From NCBI GenBank assembly GCA_963785125.1, contig CAWATU010000001.1, positions 124,001-188,000 on the forward strand: a DNA stretch of 64,000 nt. Direction: 5' to 3'. The notes below the pieces were generated by a model, which searched no databases, was not told the DNA's origin, and saw only the letters and a program-made list of their open reading frames with translations. Every line of letters begins with the position of its first letter. The stretch's first letter is position 1. Source of the stretch: QHXN01 sp963785125 (GTDB lineage Bacteria > Acidobacteriota > Blastocatellia > Pyrinomonadales > Pyrinomonadaceae). Positions 1-8,535 of this stretch are shown here, piece by piece. The position numbers were made by a program, and so were the translations under genes.

Positions 1-731
1 TCGGCGTCGCCGTGCCCCGCGAGGTCGCGGCGCAGGTTGTCGCGCAGCTTCCGCAGGTTCGCAATCTGCTGCCGCAGCCGCGCGGCCGCCGCACCCGCCC
101 GTGCGTCATAAGCCCGCACGGCTTCTTGTTGAAGATAATGCTTATCGAGCGCTTCGGAGAGGGAACCGGCATCCTCACGCGGGATGTGTTCGCCGCCGCC
201 GCGCTTGCGCGCAGTCTCGACAACGCGCGGCACCTGGGCTTCGCTCCGCGCGGGCGGGACGTAGACCTCGCCCTCGGTCTGACCCTCGCCGCGCGCAGGG
301 CGCAGAGCGATGCGGACGCGCCCGCGCTCGTCCAGAAGAAAGAGGTTGGAGGAGCGCCCCGTGAGCTGCGCGACGAGCGTCGCCTCGCCCTCGACGCCCA
401 CCGCGTCCGGCACCGTGAACTTGAAACGCACGACACGCTCGCCCTCGTCCTTCGTGAGCGCGCGCAGCGTCGCGCCGCCGAGCGCCTTGCGCAGGAAGAG
501 CACAAAAGAGGAAGGGGAGAGGGACGCGCGCTCAAGCTCGCGCACGGTGCGCGCGATCATGTGCAGGCGCGGGCGCGCGGGGTCGGCCGAGAGCAGCAGG
601 TAGCGACCGTCGCCCGCGCGGAAGTCCAACGCGAGCGTGTTGGCCGAGAGTTGAAAGACCTTGCCCCACGGCCGCTCTAAAAGTAACGGCCGTAGCTCAT
701 CCAACACTTCGCCAATCAACTGCTCGTTCAT
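1..731 (-). CDS. rqcH: NFACT family protein, RqcH/Rqc2 homologue (3' end outside window)
   Basis: The minus-strand frame starts at ATG 731 (MNEQLIGEVLDEL) and stays open to the window edge, giving about 243 residues of an N-terminal fragment. The sequence matches the NFACT-N domain of fibronectin-binding A/RqcH proteins: a basic beta-rich fold with FQLSANTLALDFR, SNLFLLDERGRV and the EVYVPPAR segment. It then begins a charged coiled-coil (RQQIANLRKLRDNLRRDL). RqcH binds obstructed 50S subunits and recruits tRNA-Ala to add alanine tails that mark stalled peptides for degradation. The family is normally about 550-600 residues, so over half is missing off the left edge. Family assignment is firm; the tailing role is inferred from the family. 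Confidence 0.85.
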   Translation of the reverse strand, partial: MNEQLIGEVLDELRPLLLERPWGKVFQLSANTLALDFRAGDGRYLLLSADPARPRLHMIARTVRELERASLSPSSFVLFLRKALGGATLRALTKDEGERVVRFKFTVPDAVGVEGEATLVAQLTGRSSNLFLLDERGRVRIALRPARGEGQTEGEVYVPPARSEAQVPRVVETARKRGGGEHIPREDAGSLSEALDKHYLQQEAVRAYDARAGAAAARLRQQIANLRKLRDNLRRDLAGHGDA

Positions 732-844
732 TCGTACACGCCTTGAAGGGTTTCGCCCGAAAGGCTAACAGACTTTCGGACGCCGACAAAAAAGGGAGGC
801 GCGACCGTCAAGGCGCGCCCCCCTCTGTCTGCCTGTTTTGAACT

Positions 845-2230
845 CTATTTCCTGACGACGACGGTGCCGGAGAGTATGTCGTGGGCGGTGCGCCCCTCCG
901 CGTCGAAGAGCGAGTAGAGAATCCCGAGGCCCCCGGTCGCGAGCGAGAGCATGTAGACGAGGGCGCGGCGCGCGCACTGACCCGTGGTCGGCACACTTGC
1001 CTTGCGCGCGTCCACGGCGTGGAGCCCGGAGAGACGCATCCCCGGCGTGCGCCCGGCCAGTGCGACCGAGCACGTGTGATAGAGGAACATCACGAGCGCC
1101 GCGATCAGCGCCATCGAGCCCGACACGCGCGGGTCTTGCCAGTTGCCGATGCTCAACTCGATGGCCGCCGCGAACGGCGCTGAGAGCAGGGCGACGGCGA
1201 GCAGATCGACGAAGGCCGCGGCCATGCGCTTGAAGCGCGGGGCGCGGTCGTCGTACGTCAGCTCCTTCTCTTCGACCTTCGGCAGAAGCTCGATGCCCTG
1301 GCGCTCAAGCCAGAACTCGTCGAGCACGCCCGAGATGTGTCGCGGCTGGCGCGAGCCGGACTGGGCCTCCGCCTCGGCCAATGCTTCGGCCGAAACGCTC
1401 GGCGGCGGCATGACCTCGGCGACCTCCGTCCTCATGACGGGCTCGGCGACCGCCTCGACCTCACGCGTCAACACAGTCTCAATCGCGGGTGTTTCCACGA
1501 CGGCCGCGGGTGCTTCGGTCACTTCGGCGACCATGCGGGCGGCAGCCGGTTCGACCTTAACGGCCGGCAGCGGCTCGGGCTTGGGCGTCGGCTTCGGCTG
1601 GACGACGACGAGGGGCGGCGGCGGTGGCGCGACCGGCTCGGGCGCCTCCTGTACGAGTTGTTCTTCGACCACGCGCGCGGCGGCGGTGGCGGCCTGACCG
1701 CGGCCCGAGGACGGGCGCGTGGCGGTCGCGCGCGCACGCTCGACGCGGCGCAGGGCGGCGGCGACCAGAGGGTTCAGCACCGGCTCGTCCGGCGTCGGGA
1801 CGAGTCCGAGCTGTTTGGAGGCCGACTCGGCCACCCTCCCCTTGGCCGAAGCGCGTGCGGCGTCGAGCGTCCGTTGAGACTGCTCGGCGTCGGGTGGCGC
1901 TTCGACATCGGCCTCGCGGGCGCGCTTCTGCTGAATTTCGCGGAAACGCTCGCTCAGCTCCCTGCGCCAGGCCGGGCGGTTGACGCCGGGAAATTCGATG
2001 AGAGTCGAGTTGTTCGGGGCTTGTGCGCCGCGAGTTGTGACGTTGGAATTCTCGGTCATATCGGGAGCATCGGCCTGCGACGCGGGTCTGGGCGCGTCAG
2101 GCTCTTGTATTCCATCCGCTGGGTCAACCGCTTCGAGGGGGGTGTCTCTCGGCGCCAACTCCGCCGCAGGGCATTGAGGACAATCGTCGAGTTCTTCCGC
2201 GTACTCTTCGCTGCAAACGGCACACTGCAT
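845..2230 (-). CDS. RDD family membrane protein with N-terminal zinc ribbon
   Basis: A 461-residue protein. Residues 1-21 hold a zinc-ribbon pair (CAVC and CPQC). The middle 300 residues are Ala/Pro/Val/Glu-rich and look disordered, with a Pro/Val run near PPPPPLVVVQPKPTPKP. The C-terminal 130 residues form an RDD domain with about three membrane helices (FVDLLAVALLSAPFAAA, SMALIAALVMFLYHT, ALVYMLSLATGGLGILYSLF) and the conserved GRTPGM and DxxxRTAHDILSGT motifs. RDD proteins are putative transporters or membrane anchors with no settled substrate. The ATG at 2230 is preferred over an upstream ATG at 2290 because it places the zinc ribbon at the N terminus; the ribosome site is weak. It may be membrane-tethered with a large cytoplasmic linker. 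Confidence 0.85.
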   Translation of the reverse strand: MQCAVCSEEYAEELDDCPQCPAAELAPRDTPLEAVDPADGIQEPDAPRPASQADAPDMTENSNVTTRGAQAPNNSTLIEFPGVNRPAWRRELSERFREIQQKRAREADVEAPPDAEQSQRTLDAARASAKGRVAESASKQLGLVPTPDEPVLNPLVAAALRRVERARATATRPSSGRGQAATAAARVVEEQLVQEAPEPVAPPPPPLVVVQPKPTPKPEPLPAVKVEPAAARMVAEVTEAPAAVVETPAIETVLTREVEAVAEPVMRTEVAEVMPPPSVSAEALAEAEAQSGSRQPRHISGVLDEFWLERQGIELLPKVEEKELTYDDRAPRFKRMAAAFVDLLAVALLSAPFAAAIELSIGNWQDPRVSGSMALIAALVMFLYHTCSVALAGRTPGMRLSGLHAVDARKASVPTTGQCARRALVYMLSLATGGLGILYSLFDAEGRTAHDILSGTVVVRK

Positions 2231-2416
2231 CGCTAAAAGGGCGGCCTCCCTGCGGCTCGTGTCTCTATGTTCGAGGGGCGAAGGGCACATGCCTGTAAAT
2301 CCATGCCCACTGCGGAGTCGCGGCGGATGCTATCAGAACTTACTTTAAGTCGTCAACCAGAAAATGTACAAGGCGCTGTATTTGGGCGGCGGGAGGGTAC
2401 AACATTTGGGGGGCGT

Positions 2417-3253
2417 CTAGCGGAGCAGGGTGCCGATGCGGCCCCAGCGTGTGTTGTTGAAAAAGTTACGAACGAAGCTGAGACCGCCCTTGTCCTGCGG
2501 GGCGCCCTCGTCGTAAGACCAGATGACGAACATGGCGCGGCCGACGACGAGGTCGCGCGAGACGGGGCCCCAGTAGCGGCTGTCCCGGCTGTTCTCGCGG
2601 TTGTCGCCCATCATGAAGTAGTGGCCTTCGGGGATGCGGTAGGGGCGTCGGACGCCGTTGACGGCATCCGCCCCGGGACGGCTCTCGCCGCAAGCAGTGC
2701 GGCTGGGGAAGTAGACCGCGTAGGGCTCGTCGGCTTTCGGTCGCTCGACGGTCAGTTCCTTCAACTCCGCCTTGTCGTTACCCAGGCTGCAATTGCGCGA
2801 CTCGATGCGGTACTCAGGCAGGAGTTGGTCGTTAATGTAAACGTCGCGCCCTTTGACCTCGATGGTCTCGCCGGGCAGGCCGACGACGCGCTTGATGAAG
2901 AGCGTCTTGTACTGGACGATGTTCTCGACGGGAATGGACGCGGCCGGGTACTTGAAGACGACGATGTCGCCGCGTCGTATCTCGCGTTGCGGGAGGAACG
3001 GCAGGTGCGGGCCGGGGCCGAAGACGAACTTGTTGATGAGGAAGCGGTCGCCGACGTAGACCGTGTTCTCCATCGAGGCCGAGGGGACTTCGGCCGCCTG
3101 CGCGACAAAGGTCATGAAGAACATCGCCATGACCAGCACGACCGCGCCCGACTCGAAGTACTCGCGCAGGAGGCCGCGGGGCGGCCCCTTGGGGAGGTCT
3201 TCCGCGTCGTCGCGCGTCTTGTCCGACTTCTCCTCGATCTCTGTCGTCGCCAC
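2417..3253 (-). CDS. lepB: Signal peptidase I
   Basis: A 278-residue type I signal peptidase that cleaves signal peptides of exported proteins at the outer face of the cytoplasmic membrane. It has a hydrophilic N-terminal tail, one clear membrane helix at about residues 34-53, and then box B VPSASMENT, where Ser60 is the nucleophile. Box D (FIKRVVGLPGE) supplies the general-base Lys121, and box E is MGDNRENSRDSRYWGPV. A large beta-rich insertion carries two cysteines that could form a disulfide. It lies 37 bp downstream of the DUF2203 gene on the same strand, so the two may share a transcript. The assignment is firm. Confidence 0.96.
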   Translation of the reverse strand: MATTEIEEKSDKTRDDAEDLPKGPPRGLLREYFESGAVVLVMAMFFMTFVAQAAEVPSASMENTVYVGDRFLINKFVFGPGPHLPFLPQREIRRGDIVVFKYPAASIPVENIVQYKTLFIKRVVGLPGETIEVKGRDVYINDQLLPEYRIESRNCSLGNDKAELKELTVERPKADEPYAVYFPSRTACGESRPGADAVNGVRRPYRIPEGHYFMMGDNRENSRDSRYWGPVSRDLVVGRAMFVIWSYDEGAPQDKGGLSFVRNFFNNTRWGRIGTLLR

Positions 3254-3289
3254 TGAGGGTCAGAACCTTTCTAAGGGACGGGACACAGG

Positions 3290-3667
3290 TCAGAGCGGCT
3301 GGCGTCCGGCAAAGCCCGTCTCCAGGTCATGCCACCACTCCAACTCGTCGCCCTCGCCCATCTGCCAGCAGAGCAGCACGACGCGCCCTTCGCGCAGCGT
3401 CGGGAAGTCGATGAGGCCGCGCGTGTAGTCCTTCATCTGGACGCCCAGCTCTTCCAACTCGCCCGAAGCCTCCGCCAGCTCAGAGAGCGTGAGCACGTAC
3501 TCGGCGCCGCCCTCCATCCCACCGCCGCCGTGCGCCGCGCCGGCCGCGGCCAGACGTGCCTGCTCCTGCGCCGCCGAAACACGCGCGTATGCGCGCTGAA
3601 TCCGCCCTACGACCCCACGCACGGTCGGCAGCAACGCGTTCGCCTCTTCGACGGTGAAAAGCTTCAT
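3290..3667 (-). CDS. DUF2203 family protein
   Basis: A 125-residue soluble protein starting MKLFTVEEANALLPTVRGVV, the hallmark N-terminus of DUF2203, and ending with the family's Trp-rich segment (CWQMGEGDELEWWHDLETGFAGRQPL). A glycine-rich insert (GAAHGGGGMEGGAEY) sits in the predicted helical region. The family has no known function; it is helical and widespread in Acidobacteriota and Bacillota. The gene lies directly upstream of lepB in the same direction. A palindromic repeat element begins 10 bp upstream of its start codon. Confidence 0.85.
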   Translation of the reverse strand: MKLFTVEEANALLPTVRGVVGRIQRAYARVSAAQEQARLAAAGAAHGGGGMEGGAEYVLTLSELAEASGELEELGVQMKDYTRGLIDFPTLREGRVVLLCWQMGEGDELEWWHDLETGFAGRQPL

Positions 3668-3676
3668 AAGTTTTTC

Positions 3677-3736
3677 GTGAATGGTGAATAGTAAACAGTG
3701 AATGGTTAAAACAGGTTCTTACTATTCACCATTCAC
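3677..3736. repeat. Palindromic word-repeat element, GTGAAT family
   Basis: Two perfect 18-bp arms (3677-3694 and 3719-3736) with a 24-nt spacer. The left arm is GTGAATGGTGAATAGTAA, a drifting tandem of a 7-bp word, and the right arm is its exact reverse complement; a further GTGAATGG copy lies in the spacer. It fills the gap between the NYN gene and the DUF2203 gene, 3 bp from the NYN stop codon. It is AT-richer than the genes beside it. On either strand it could fold as a long hairpin and might end or stabilise mRNA, but there is no T-tract typical of an intrinsic terminator. Confidence 0.85.
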
Positions 3737-3738
3737 GG

Positions 3739-4590
3739 CTACTGGTCGTCCGTGACGCGGATGAAGTTCGAGCCCTTGTCGTCGCGCTCGTCTTCGACGG
3801 GTTCGACGAGGAGCCTCGGAATTGTCTCGTCGAACTCCTCGGTGCGGCGCACGGCATCGCGCTCGGCCTCGGCGTCGCAGAGGAGTTCGCGCGCGTGCGC
3901 TTCCAGTTCTTCGTCCGTGGGCGGTGCCGGCTGCGCGTGGTTGGCGTAGGAGTTCGCGGGCGCGTGATTGTCGTGCGGCGCGTGATTGTCGTGCGGCGCC
4001 TGGTTCTCGTAGTAGCGGTGCGTGTGCGCGGGCTCCTTGCGCACCTTGTGCGCGATGTCGCCGAGGTCGATGAAGTAGTCGGCCACGTCGATCAGCTTCG
4101 GCGCCGTGTTCGAGCGGAAGCCGGCGACCTCCACCCGGCAGCCCTTGTAGGCCACGGCGTTGACGGCGTAGACGAAATCCTCGTCTCCCGAGACGAGCAC
4201 GGCCGTGTCGTAGCGCCCCGCGAGCGAGAGCATATCGACGGCGATCTCCACGTCTAAATTCGCCTTACGCGTTCCGTCATAGAAGGTCTTCAATTCCTTG
4301 TGGATGACGCGGAAGCCGTTGCGGCGCATCCAGAGCAGAAAGCCCTGCTGGCGCTCGGCCCCGACATCGACGCCCGTGTAGAAGAAGGCGCGCAGAAGCC
4401 TCCCATCGCCCAGGAGGACGCGCAGGAGCTTGTTGTAGTCGATGTCGATGTTGTGGAACCGTGCCGCGTGAAAAAGGTTGTTACCGTCGATGAAAACCGC
4501 CACCCTGCCTCTGTAACCTAACTGCCAGGAGATGTTGTTAGTGGGATCATAATGCATGCGAAAGACACCCCATTCCATTCTCTGATTCAC
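3739..4590 (-). CDS. NYN domain protein (LabA/PIN-like)
   Basis: A 283-residue protein. Residues 28-165 form an NYN domain of the PIN-like nuclease superfamily: VAVFIDGNNLFHAAR, KANLDVEIAVDML and AVLVSGDEDFVYAV carry the acidic residues that bind metal in this family. The C-terminal 100 residues are hydrophilic, His/Asn/Glu-rich and probably disordered, with tandem copies of HAPHDN encoded by an 18-bp direct repeat. NYN proteins are predicted RNases, though many are uncharacterised. The start is uncertain: ATG 4590 has no clear ribosome site, and ATGs at 4578 and 4557 are in frame. Confidence 0.85.
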   Translation of the reverse strand: MNQRMEWGVFRMHYDPTNNISWQLGYRGRVAVFIDGNNLFHAARFHNIDIDYNKLLRVLLGDGRLLRAFFYTGVDVGAERQQGFLLWMRRNGFRVIHKELKTFYDGTRKANLDVEIAVDMLSLAGRYDTAVLVSGDEDFVYAVNAVAYKGCRVEVAGFRSNTAPKLIDVADYFIDLGDIAHKVRKEPAHTHRYYENQAPHDNHAPHDNHAPANSYANHAQPAPPTDEELEAHARELLCDAEAERDAVRRTEEFDETIPRLLVEPVEDERDDKGSNFIRVTDDQ

Positions 4591-4742
4591 GAGATTTCAA
4601 ACATCAGCGGGACGGTCGTCCCGCCCTCCGCGCGCCGGTAAAATTCAAGACACAAGGCTTAACACTAAAGCACTGACGACGACATCCGGCGCGACGGCAA
4701 GTTATTTAACCACGAACTTTGCCGGTACGCCAACAGGAGGGG

Positions 4743-4851
4743 AAAGTAGGCAGTAGGCAGATGGCAGTAGGCAGTTACTCCGCATGGCGGAAGTTGAAAG
4801 ATCAATCCGAGATTTTCGACAGAGGTGCTTTCAACTGCCTACTGCCTACTG
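4743..4851. repeat. Composite palindromic word-repeat element, GTAGGCA family
   Basis: The left arm (from about 4746) is drifting copies of GTAGGCA/GATGGCA. A small internal hairpin follows (CTCCGC AT GGCGGA), then AGTTGAAAG, a 27-nt loop, and the returning arm CTTTCAACTGCC plus CTACTGCC repeats to 4851. The whole unit aligns base for base over about 90 bp with the element at 17135-17250, including the loop, so these are copies of one repeat and not independent hairpins. The right arm runs into the lipoprotein gene and encodes its last residues and stop codon. The 150 bp between here and the NYN gene show nothing else I recognise. Confidence 0.85.
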
Positions 4852-5723
4852 TTCTGGGCTTCAGCCCCGAGCACGTCGCCCGTGGCGGCGTCCACGTAGA
4901 CGACGAGCGATGCGTCGGCAACGACCTCCCAGGCGACGTGGAGTTCGAGCGCGGCAGCGTCGGCGGCGTCGCGCCGAACGGGAAAGACGACGAGCTGGCG
5001 TGCGACGGTCGGGTCGGGTTGTGCGAGCGTGCGCGTCTGCTGTGCGCCGTTGCGGTCAGTGTAGGTGACGGTGCGGTTGTTGAGCGCGGCGGCTGCCTGT
5101 GCGGCGGTGATGCTCTTGGGGACTGTGGCGAGCGTGCGGCCGAGCCGCTCGGCGTCGGGGACGGCCGTGCTGTTGAGGCCGACGACATGCAGGTCGGGCG
5201 TGAATGACACCTCGATTGAGCCGTAGCCGTTCCGAAGGGGGTAGGCGAAAGGGTTCTGCCGGTAGACGGCGCGGCGCGCGCCGGGTACGGCCGCGGCGTC
5301 CGACACTTCGACGAGCGAGACGTGCTGAAGCTCGATGCCGAGCAGCGGCGCGGCCGTCGCGAGGAAGCGGCGCAGCGACTCACGCGTCTCCTCCTCCGTG
5401 CGGTTCTGCGGGTCGCCGGCAATGACGAGCGGGAGTCGTGGGAAGTCGCGCAGCCCTGCGGGGAGTGACGCGAGCGTCGCCGTCACGGGTCGCAGGTTCG
5501 GGGTCGGAGCGGTCGCGGCGGCCTGCTCGCCAACGACCACCTTCCAGTTGGCGAGCGCCGCCGCCCGCCGCTCTTCGTTCTCGGCGAGGACTGCGAAGCG
5601 CGGCGGCTCGCTCCCGCGTGGGCGCTCGGCGCCGGCCGGCCTCGCGGCTGACGCGCACGCGCCGAGCATGAGAGCCGCGGCGAAGAGAGAGACGCCGCAC
5701 GCGACCCTTCGGGCATAAGTCAT
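4839..5723 (-). CDS. Exported lipoprotein, function unknown (possible PepSY/FTP-like)
   Basis: About 294 residues. The N-terminus is a lipoprotein signal (SLFAAALMLGACAS; lipidation Cys in LGAC), so the protein is probably periplasmic and membrane-anchored. The body contains a segment resembling propeptide/PepSY domains: IEVSFTPDLHVVGLNSTAVPD, then a region rich in Asp/Ala, ending with LVVYVDAATGDVLGAEAQ. That last pattern is typical of FTP/PepSY repeats found before metallopeptidases, but no peptidase motif is present. The final residues (S-R-Q-stop) are encoded inside the GTAGGCA repeat element. ATG 5723 is chosen because it gives a compact signal peptide. Function is not assigned. Confidence 0.65.
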   Translation of the reverse strand: MTYARRVACGVSLFAAALMLGACASAARPAGAERPRGSEPPRFAVLAENEERRAAALANWKVVVGEQAAATAPTPNLRPVTATLASLPAGLRDFPRLPLVIAGDPQNRTEEETRESLRRFLATAAPLLGIELQHVSLVEVSDAAAVPGARRAVYRQNPFAYPLRNGYGSIEVSFTPDLHVVGLNSTAVPDAERLGRTLATVPKSITAAQAAAALNNRTVTYTDRNGAQQTRTLAQPDPTVARQLVVFPVRRDAADAAALELHVAWEVVADASLVVYVDAATGDVLGAEAQNSRQ

Positions 5724-5827
5724 GGCAATCACGGAAAGCACTCGGGCAAAATGTTGAAGGGGAAACTTGCGAGAGGCATTATACTCAAGTACGTGCGCGG
5801 GGCAATCGGTTTAACTTAACCTGTTCG

Positions 5828-6919
5828 ATGCCGGATAAAGTAACGGAGGGGAACTTGTCGCGCGAAGATGATGCGGAGAGGTTCGGCGAGTTCGACGCGC
5901 TCGGCGAAAGCGCGGCGCGGCCGTTCGCGCCGGAGCAGATGGTCGGGTGCGTAGAGTGCCTGCGCGCCAACGCGCCGACGCGGATGGCGTGCCTCTACTG
6001 CGGCGCCGCGCTCCCGCAGACGGAGCAGAGCGCGGCGCTGCGGCGCCCGACGCTGAAGAGGCTTGAGGAGTGGGAGCAGGGTTTCAACGTCGTCACGCTC
6101 CCGCGCGGGGCCGGCGCGCTCACTTCGGATGCGGCGGAGGAGGCCGCGTCGCTCCTGCGCCTCGACGTGGGCGGGCTCAAAGAGATAGTGCTTGCGGGTC
6201 GTGCGATGCCGCTCGCGCGCGCGGCCAACGCGGACGAGGCGTGGCTCGTCGTCGAAAGACTGCGCGACCTCGGACTCAGCACCGAGGTCTTCCCCGACGA
6301 GGTGCTGGCGCGAAAGCCGACGCGCGTGCGCTCGTTCGAGTTTGAAGAGGACGCCCTCGTCTGTCGCGTCGGGCCGGAGTCGGAGCCGCGGCGCGTGGTG
6401 TGGTCGGAGGTCGTACTGCTCGTGACAGGGCGCTTTGTGTCGAGGCGCGTCGAGGTCTCGGAGCGTAAGCGGGCTCTGAGCGGCCGCACCCAGACGGGCG
6501 AGATGCGTGAGCTTACGTCGGACGAGGCCGTGCTCGACCTCTGCACGTCCTGCGTTGACGAGCACGAGGCGCAGGGGACGGGCGGCGCGGGCTTCCGCGT
6601 TCTGGCGGGCGGCTTCGACTACACGTGCCTCGGCGAACGCAAGGGGCTCATGGCGGCAGAGAACTTCAACACACTCGTGGCGGCGCTGCGTGAACGCGCG
6701 CCGTCGGCGGTTCACGATGAAGATTACGCGAGCCTGCGCCCCTTGCTCTCCGACGTGTGGCCTTCCGCCGAGCGCACGGAGTCGCTCGGCCTGCGGCGCG
6801 AGCGCGCGGGGCGCTTCAACACGGAGGCCGTGACCATTGTGAGCAACGAGACACAGTTCACGCGTTACGCGCGGCTGCGCCACCTGCTGGTGCTGCGCGC
6901 GCGCGCCGAGAAGAGATGA
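5828..6919 (+). CDS. Zinc-ribbon-containing hypothetical protein
   Basis: A 363-residue soluble protein. Residues 41-59 contain CVEC and CLYC, a zinc ribbon. The rest is mixed alpha/beta with no recognised domain. The central part (MPLARAANADEAWLVVERL, then LGLSTEVFPDEVL) resembles a ferredoxin-like fold seen in Acidobacteriota proteins of unknown role. Its stop codon overlaps the start of rlmB in ATGA (6916-6919), so the two are translationally coupled, and the zinc-ribbon gene at 7988 follows. No convincing ribosome site precedes ATG 5828. Likely the first gene of an operon reaching at least to 8500. Confidence 0.7.
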   Translation: MPDKVTEGNLSREDDAERFGEFDALGESAARPFAPEQMVGCVECLRANAPTRMACLYCGAALPQTEQSAALRRPTLKRLEEWEQGFNVVTLPRGAGALTSDAAEEAASLLRLDVGGLKEIVLAGRAMPLARAANADEAWLVVERLRDLGLSTEVFPDEVLARKPTRVRSFEFEEDALVCRVGPESEPRRVVWSEVVLLVTGRFVSRRVEVSERKRALSGRTQTGEMRELTSDEAVLDLCTSCVDEHEAQGTGGAGFRVLAGGFDYTCLGERKGLMAAENFNTLVAALRERAPSAVHDEDYASLRPLLSDVWPSAERTESLGLRRERAGRFNTEAVTIVSNETQFTRYARLRHLLVLRARAEKR

Positions 6920-8016
6920 AACAGCACGGTGGAGACAAGCGAGGGCAGGGCCGCCGCGCCGAAGGGCGCGAGCGTGGGGCCGAAGGGCGTGAGCGCCGGG
7001 CCAAAGGCCGCGGCGAGTCGCCGGGCGACCGCGTGGCGCGCGCCTTCTCGGGTGAAGACAGGCGCGAACGTCCGCCGCGCACAGCTCAGGGCGAACGCAC
7101 GCCCTTCAAGCGTCCGAGCGAGCCGCGCGAGCAAGCCCGCAGGCCGGAAGCTACGCAAGCCCGCCGGACGGAAGCTGCGCAAGTCCGCAGGCCGGAGGCT
7201 ACGGATGACGGCGCGCACGTCTTCGGCGTCCAGCCCGTGCTCGAAGCGTTGCGCGCGGGCGCGCGCCCCATCGAGCGCCTGACGCTGGCCGAGGGCGCGC
7301 ACGAGTCACGCTTGCGCGAGATTCTTGAGATCGCGCGTTACGCGGACATCCCCGTCCGCCGCGTGCCGCGCACGGAGCTGCAACGCATCGCCGCGGGTGC
7401 CAATCATCAGGGCGTTATTGCGACCATCGCCGCGGCTCACTACACGCACGCGGACGAACTGCTCGACGCGCTCGCCGCGCGCGTGGGCACCGAAGACCCG
7501 CCGCTCGCCATCGTCCTCGACGGCGTCGAAGACCCGCGCAACCTCGGCGCCGTCATACGCACGGTCGAGTGCGCGGGCGCGCACGGCGTCTTCATCCCCG
7601 AGCGGCGCGCGTCGGGGCTCACGGAGACGGTGGCGAAGGCCGCGGCCGGCGCGCTCGAATACGTGCCCGTTGCGCGCGCGGCCAACGTCGTGCGGCTGTT
7701 GGAGGAGTTGAAGGGGCGCGGCGTCTGGACAATCGGCACCGCGGCCGAGGCCGACACCTCGTACACGGACTGGGACTGGACGCAGCCGTGCGCCCTTCTG
7801 CTCGGCGGCGAGGGCGAAGGGTTGCGCCGTCTGGTGCGCGAGCGTTGCGACGTGCTGGTCAGCATCCCTCTGCGCGGCCGTATCGAATCGCTGAACGTCT
7901 CGGTCGCCGCGGGCGTAGTGCTCTACGAAGCTGTTCGCCAGCGAACCGCCCGCCGCAAAGAGGCGGCTCAAGAGGAGGCTCAAGCAGATGTTCTGTCCGA
8001 AGTGCGGGACGCCTAA
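6916..8016 (+). CDS. rlmB: 23S rRNA 2'-O-ribose methyltransferase, TrmH/RlmB family
   Basis: A 366-residue SPOUT methyltransferase. Residues 1-95 are an Arg/Glu-rich low-complexity extension with repeated EGRER and ARRPEAT units, not part of the usual enzyme of about 250 residues. From about residue 100 the standard order follows: VFGVQPVLEAL, the substrate-binding L30e-like domain (ANHQGVIATI), then the SPOUT motifs VLDGVEDPRNLGAVIRT (motif 1), LLLGGEGEGLRRL (motif 2) and IPLRGRIESLNVSVAAGVVLYE (motif 3). RlmB methylates G2251 of 23S rRNA in E. coli; the precise target here is inferred. The start is set by the ATGA overlap with the upstream gene. Confidence 0.92.
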   Translation: MKQHGGDKRGQGRRAEGRERGAEGRERRAKGRGESPGDRVARAFSGEDRRERPPRTAQGERTPFKRPSEPREQARRPEATQARRTEAAQVRRPEATDDGAHVFGVQPVLEALRAGARPIERLTLAEGAHESRLREILEIARYADIPVRRVPRTELQRIAAGANHQGVIATIAAAHYTHADELLDALAARVGTEDPPLAIVLDGVEDPRNLGAVIRTVECAGAHGVFIPERRASGLTETVAKAAAGALEYVPVARAANVVRLLEELKGRGVWTIGTAAEADTSYTDWDWTQPCALLLGGEGEGLRRLVRERCDVLVSIPLRGRIESLNVSVAAGVVLYEAVRQRTARRKEAAQEEAQADVLSEVRDA

Positions 8017-8500
8017 TGCGGATGACGCGAGGTTCTGCCGGTCTTGCGGCACGGACATCGGAATGGTGCCGCAGGCTCTGAGCGGCTCGCTCGCGGAGCG
8101 TCTGGCCGCCGCCGAGGATGATACGCGGCACGGCCGGCGCCGCCGCCGCCACAGGGGCGACCGCCCGCCGAGCATCGAGCGCGCTTTCAGGGGCATCTTC
8201 ATGGGGCTGGCCTTCATCTTCATCGCCTTCGCCGTCAGGACGTGGGCGCCGGCCGGCAACATCTGGTGGTTCTGGATGTTCATCCCCGCCGCCTTGAACC
8301 TCGCCGACGGCGTCTCGACCTACCTTCGCCTCGCGAGCGAAGGGAAGGGGCGCGACTCGCAACCTTACGTCCCGCCGCCGCGCCACGTGAGCGCGCTGCC
8401 GCCCCGCGACACCGGCGAGATGATCCCGCCGCCCAGCGTCACCGAAGGCACCACGCGCCACCTCGGCGTCCCCGCCGAGCGCAAGCGGGGCGAGAGCTGA
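7988..8500 (+). CDS. Zinc-ribbon small membrane protein
   Basis: 170 residues. It opens with MFCPKCGTPNADDARFCRSCG, a zinc-ribbon (CPKC, CRSC). A basic Arg/His run precedes two hydrophobic helices at about residues 69-105 (FMGLAFIFIAFAVRTW and IWWFWMFIPAALNLADG). The tail is Pro-rich and hydrophilic. The gene overlaps the 3' end of rlmB by 29 bp, with GAGGAGG just upstream of ATG 7988 inside rlmB, which supports translational coupling. The architecture is common for unknown regulators or envelope proteins; no function is assigned. Confidence 0.8.
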   Translation: MFCPKCGTPNADDARFCRSCGTDIGMVPQALSGSLAERLAAAEDDTRHGRRRRRHRGDRPPSIERAFRGIFMGLAFIFIAFAVRTWAPAGNIWWFWMFIPAALNLADGVSTYLRLASEGKGRDSQPYVPPPRHVSALPPRDTGEMIPPPSVTEGTTRHLGVPAERKRGES

Positions 8501-8535
8501 GCGCGCCCGCCGCGGTGTGTTAGTCTTCAAACGTC

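Noticed and set aside
12..680. Plus-strand frame of 222 residues at the left edge
   Set aside because: Its opposite strand carries a clear RqcH protein with domain motifs; the plus frame is Arg-rich and lacks any domain.
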